A stretch of DNA of 64,000 nt, from assembly GCF_022605725.1 (NCBI RefSeq), contig NC_065557.1, positions 29,957,543-30,021,542 of the forward strand, in the 5' to 3' direction. Below the pieces are notes generated by a model, which saw only the letters and a program-made list of their open reading frames with translations, made no database searches and had not been told where the DNA came from. A program made the position numbers and the translations under genes. The stretch comes from Anthonomus grandis grandis (lineage: Eukaryota > Arthropoda > Insecta > Coleoptera > Curculionidae). This document shows positions 54,001-60,000 of this stretch, piece after piece; position 1 is the first letter of the stretch, and every line of letters starts with the position of its first letter.

Positions 54001-57000
54001 TAATGTTGAAAATGCCTAGTGGATCCCAGGTGCGAGAATAACAATGGAAATACCATCAATTGTTAGCAGAACTGGGCAGAGCAGCCGTTTAGAAGTTGGA
54101 GTGGAATTTCTTTATTTGAGGCTCCCTGTATTGAGAAACACTCCTCTCTTTTTCGTAGTTATCTCCAAAACAAAATTTCCCATATGATGATATAACATTT
54201 ACTATGAGCGGGCTACTTTAAACCATAAAAATGTGACCAAATAGTGGAGCCTTGGAACATACGTCTGATATTTACAACCAATATTATGAAACTCAAATTT
54301 AATTAGTTTAACAAATTTATTTTATTAAATGTTCAAAATGCGCGCCGTTATTAGCAAGACAATAAAAAAGCCTATTTTCAAACTCTTTACGAACATTGGC
54401 AAGGGTCTGCCCGCTAATTTCTCTGCATTCTTGAAATATTCTATTTTTTAAATTCTCAATACTCTCAGGTGGGGTTTTATAAACTTTGCTTTTTAAGTAG
54501 CCCCAAAGAAAAAAGTCTAGTGGGGTTAGGTCCGGAGACCGCGCGGGCCATTCGATTGCACCACGTCTGCCAATCCACTTTTCTCGAAAATTTTCATCAA
54601 GCCACTCTCGAACTACCAAAGTGTAGTGCGCGGTAGCTCCATCCTGCTGAAAATGTATATTATTTTAATTCAATAATATAGCACCATGTTGATCTACTTG
54701 ATTTTCCATAGATTGGATGATGGGTATATTGCATTTTATAAAAGGTTTAAATAAATTTCGCCAGTCAAATTTTCTTCCAAAAAAAAATGACCCGATTATT
54801 TCATTCCCATAAATTCCCGCCCAAACATTAATTTTTTGGGGATATTGGGTATGGCCTTCCCGAAAAACATGCGGATTTTCATTATCCCAGTATCTACAGT
54901 TATGTCTGTTCACCAGGCCATGTAAAAAAAAGGTTGATTCGTCACTGAAGCAAATGTTCTTCAATAAATGGGGATCGTCGTCAATTCGCTGGCACATCAC
55001 TTCACAAAATTGAATTCTCCTATCGAAATCATCTTCTTCGAGTTCATGAAGAATATGAATTTTATAAGGAAAGAACTTATTTTTTTTTTATGTACGGAAC
55101 CAGTGAAAATATTCGTTAGTTTTGCAGCCTTTGGTATAGACAAAGTGGGATCCATAGCAAATTGTCATAGTACTTCAACTTGGCATGTTTCATCGACAAC
55201 TCTATTTTCATATTTTTTCTTATTGCAAATCGATCCCGTCTCTTCAAAGTTTCGTACCAATTCTAATAAGTATTTATGGTTCACGTTTTTATCTTGATAC
55301 CTTTCATTAAATGCTCTCGCGGTTCTGCGAGCACACCGATCTTGAGCTCCATAAAGGAAAATTATTTCTATTCTTTCGGCTAGCGTATAAACCATTTTAT
55401 TAACTCACTGCTTTAACTAAAATTGAAAAATTGCACGCGTCAAACTGACAGTTTGAACAATAATAAATCGCCTGCTTTTTTAACGCCTTAAAAATGTAAG
55501 GTATTGCAGTGTTTTTTTGTACCTATTAGGTAGGTTTCGCAAAAAATATAAGTGAAATAAATACACATACAAAGTTATAAGACTGCAAAGATTTTTGCAA
55601 AAAATTTGAAGACACTCTTTTTTCTCGCAAATAACGGTACACATTCTTTACTTAAAAAAATAAATAATTTGCTTGAACTCAATGTACTGTTTGTTACTAC
55701 ACATTTTAACTTCTAAATTGCTTGTATTTTTTTTTGATGATCTATTATAAAAAATGTAAGAATTTTAAAATGATGTAGGTACCACACTAAAAGTATTCAT
55801 TTAAAATACCAAAGTTTAGCGTAAATAAAATATTCATTATTTCTAGACATTTTCGCTAACTATTTGCTTACACATTTACCGATTTCATTTTTTTTGGTAC
55901 TGTTGAATAGAGAATTTTACGCTGCTTACTATGAAGTATCACACGATGGGGGTTCCCATTTGACATATTAAAGTGAGGTTAGCTGGAGGTGAGGCGGTGA
56001 TTGACAGAACTTCAGTAAATGCATAATTATATAAAATAAATGCATATTTTTTTTTTTTTTTTTTTAGAAAGAAAGTTATTAAGGGTGGATACTTTTGAAA
56101 TGAAAGCACTTGCTACCTAATAGTAAATAGGAGAACTAAAAATCCATTGATATACTGAAGTTCAAAATCTTTATTTCAAACATCATTTGTCATGTTTGAA
56201 ATAAAGATCATCAATGTTTTGTAAATTATTGTGGTATGTTATATAATTGCTTAAAATTGATTACTTTGTGCTGACAATAAAATAAAGAGTTTTGGTTAGT
56301 GGTAAAACCGATTTGAGTGTCATAGGAAAAGTTCTAACCATAGGATTCAGCAAAACAGAAGTTTATGGATGTATCTTTTAAAACCAAATCTCATTTTGCC
56401 AAAAAGGCTGAAGTTTTTGCTAAGTAAAAATGGCTAGATTTAGAGATGAAACATTTATATAGTAAACAGAGTATTTTACAGTTAGAAGCATACACACGTT
56501 CTAAAAAAAAAACACTTTTAGACACATTTATTTCGAGTACACACATCAAGCATAGAGAGATTTTCAAAGAAACATATTTAACTTTTGCAAAGTAATGGTT
56601 TTGATAATATCCAAGAAATACCTGTGTGATATTATAAGGATCTCCTGGTCATGCGATAAGACAGCCAGGTGTATTAAAAGAGTTCTTTCATCTTTGAGTA
56701 ATTTATTGGGTACAAAAATGAAGTCGATCTCTGATCACTTTTTATAAGATTAACCTACTTAGATACCAGTAAGGCATTGGTTTTGTTCCAAGGTTGCTTA
56801 CATAATCATAGTTGCAATGAAACAGACAGATAAATGCTCTGTATAAACAATAGTCTGCTGCAAGTGTACCATTGTCAAGTTAATTGACCAGAGTCTAAAC
56901 TAGTCCGTGAGCTTAATTAAAGACTACATATTGTGGTTAAGCAACAAGCTTTGCAAATACATTTACAACTCCTAACAATAACTAAATTAACAAAACTTTA

Positions 57001-60000
57001 CATGCCACAAAATATTTTTCAATACAACAATTCATGCTAAGAACAACGTGAAAGTACAGCTATGGATAGAGAGGAAATTTCTCTTCCTTTCTAGCAGAGC
57101 TTTTCATGAATAAGTTTGGTTAAGATATGTGGATGATGTTTGCCATACTCCACAAAACCAAATGTAATATTGTTAATTTTGTAGAACAACTTAATAACTG
57201 TTTTCCACCCATTAAATTTACCTTTGAACAAGAAACAAATACTTTTAAATACAGAACTTCTAGTGACTCTAACCATTGTTTTTGACAGATTTAATAAAGA
57301 AAAAGAAACATTTAAAACAGTTAGGGTCAATGGCTATAATAATATGATTATTAATAAGCTGAATAAACGACATAAGTTTACAGTTAATTTGAGGAACTCT
57401 ACTGAAATGTGGTAGAGTTCTTCAAAAAATTAAAATACAACAAAGCAAACTTTCATTGTGATACCATATGATCCTGTCTTAACGAGAGGCTTTGATGGGT
57501 TTTTAAGGACTTAGGACTAAAAATGGTCTATCAAAGTTAATAATTTTTTAAGAAATCAAAAAGATAAAATAAAGGCCAATAGATAGTCTGGGATATATGA
57601 GATTACTTGTAACAACTGTTATAAAAATTACATGGGACCAACAAGAAGATCAATTAATGTGAGATTTAAATAACATAAGATGAATAAGAATATGATCCAG
57701 TCTATAAAGGTGTTGGAAGTTGAAAAGGATACTTGCTATTCCGATATTTGTGCATTAAAGGAACAGCAAAACTTATCTAAATTTGTTAATATAAATTCTC
57801 CAACACAGTTACCATGTAGGCCAAATTCACCCGTTGATAATCGACCTAACCTTTTTTTTGTGGGTGGAAATTGTAGTAGAGTGTTCCTGAAGAAATTGCG
57901 TTTGAAGTTTGAAGCTAACTACAAAGTCCAGTGTTTCCTGAAGCCAGGAAGTACAACAATGAACTGATTTATACTGCATCATCTATGGTTAAGGAATTTA
58001 CAGAAAATGATATGTTGATTTTAATGTTAAATGGTATTTGCTCATCATTCGATATTTAAAAAAAAATTACACATTTACACAGCAATAGTTTAGTGATGAC
58101 AAGCCCTTACATGTATCCAAGCCATAATGTAATTTATAATAGCAATAAGGCTCTCTATAGAATATTTCATGCAAATAATATTAATCTAAATAGAATTTTA
58201 GAGTCTAATCATGCCAGCAACTTTGGATCAGATTTGGTATCATTACTGTATACCCATATTTTAAAACATTTAAAAAGTAGCATTTCATCAAAAAATGTGT
58301 CCACAATAAAACCAAGTAATTAACCTGGACTTCTAGATACTGACTGTGATAGGGATTCTTTTTTATAGATAAATACACAGAAGATGAAGCTCACTCACAT
58401 TCTATAAATAACATTGAAAATAGGCATGCCAAAAGAGCACTGGTTAAAGCCTAATGAATGTTTCTTAATATCTGATTATATTCCAATATCAATTTTTTGT
58501 CGGCAACACTCTATACATGAAGGAACAGCTATTTTGGTTAAACAAACAATTGAAGCTTTTTGAATTCTCGCTTTGTTTTTGTAAGCTATTTAATTTATAT
58601 GTTCTTTGTGTTTATAGACCACCCACAGGAAATATTGGTATGTTCCTGGACAAACTTGATTCTCTATTATCCCAATCGTCTATACACTCCATAGTTATAT
58701 TGGCTGGTGACTTTAATATTAACTTCACTGATGTAAGCTTGCTATCATATCATACATCCCTTTTAAGTATATTGGAATCTTATGACTTAAAGATGCATGT
58801 TCTTTCACCCACATGTATGTTGCACCTGTGTACTTTTCTCTTATTGAGTCCCATCTTCGTTTAAGCAACAAGGGATTATTAAACATAGTTTTTGTGATTC
58901 AAAAAAAGGCAGTTAGATCCCTACGTTTCGCTGGGTTAAGAGATTCTTGTAAACCTCTCTTTATATCTCAAAAAATCCTAACTCTTTTTTCTCTTTTTAT
59001 CTTAGAAACAGCTACTCTTATTCATAAATGTCCTAAACCTCCCTCTAACACTGGTCATACGACTCGCCAGGATAACGATTTTCCCTTACCAATCCCTACA
59101 TCCTCCCTCACCAAGGACTCACTTATATACCTTAGCAAAAAAATTTACAACCATGTTCCTCTATGTATCAGACAAATTTAAGAAGTTAAAAAATTCAAAA
59201 AGGAATTAAAGTGACTTCTATTATCCAGGGCATATTATAGCCTTGACAATTTTTTTAATGATACCTTTTAACCTGTGCTCTGACATCATTTTAGTGCTTT
59301 AGTTTTGTTTCCTATTAAATAATTTAATTTACTTCTATTAAATTCTGTTTTATTGACAGCTTTACTTATTTTTTAATTAAATTTATCAAAAAGATGCTTT
59401 TTTTTTTTCAATCTGTTTTGTTATGATTAATTTTGGTAATGTGTGTAAATTATATGGTATTTTAGATGTTATGTTTGTTTGAAATTTAAAGTGAATTTGG
59501 AATTTTTTAGTTTTTAGGATGCTTGTACACAAGATTTTGTTGTCTTACGTAATATAGCACATTTTCTTTCTTTCTTTCTTTCTTATAGCTCTTGTGAAAT
59601 ATGGGAGAGTTGAAAAGACAAGTTTGGCTGAACATGTTTTAAATACTGGCCACTTTATAAGTACAGATAACTTAAAATTACTTATCTGGTTAATAACAAT
59701 AGGAAATTAGATGGATATGAAAGTTTAACATTACTCGAAAATCAGAAAGCCACTTTTAACAGGGATAATGGTCCAATCCCTTATAGTCAATTATATAGTT
59801 TAGTTAGGGTTTCTTCGTTCAGCCATGCTTCATTGCTTTCTATTCTATTAGTTACATCTTTAGTATACATATAAGGCCACTTGTAAGAAGTTTTAGTTTA
59901 ATTTTAATCTTCTGTAGAAGATGGAATTAGCAAAACCAATGGATTGAGATTAAAATAAAGATTCCATAACAAAATTCTTAGAGCTGAGATTTTTTAGGTT

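Larger units (their letters stand above)
49115..56113 (-). mobile_element. DD41D-type mariner with long TIRs, split by a LINE
   Basis: The left arm (49115-49531) and right arm (about 55690-56113) are inverted copies: both have CTTTCATTTCAAAA, TCCACCCTTAATAACTTTCT, GGAACCCCCATCGTGT and AATGAAATCGGTAAATGTGT. TA lies at both outer edges. A minus-strand transposase (54317-55395) sits toward the right arm, and a LINE (49532 to about 53.9 kb) occupies the left interior. Without the LINE the mariner would be about 2.6 kb, like the one at 5752-8254. Confidence 0.82.
56270..59990 (+). mobile_element. Penelope-like element remnant, split by a LINE
   Basis: The 5' part has the AAATAAAGAGTTTTGGTTAG terminal motif (56280), degraded N-terminal frames (KHLYSKQSILQLEAYTRS), RT traces (WLRYVDDV near 57115, KFTFEQETNTF) and GIY-YIG (YEITCNNCYKNYMGPTRRSI then NVRFK, to 57670). 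After the LINE at 57676-59590 the same protein resumes at 59591 (LVKYGRVEKTSLAEHVLNTG). The 3' end is a decayed hammerhead near 59906-59952 followed by AAATAAAGATTCC. Confidence 0.78.
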
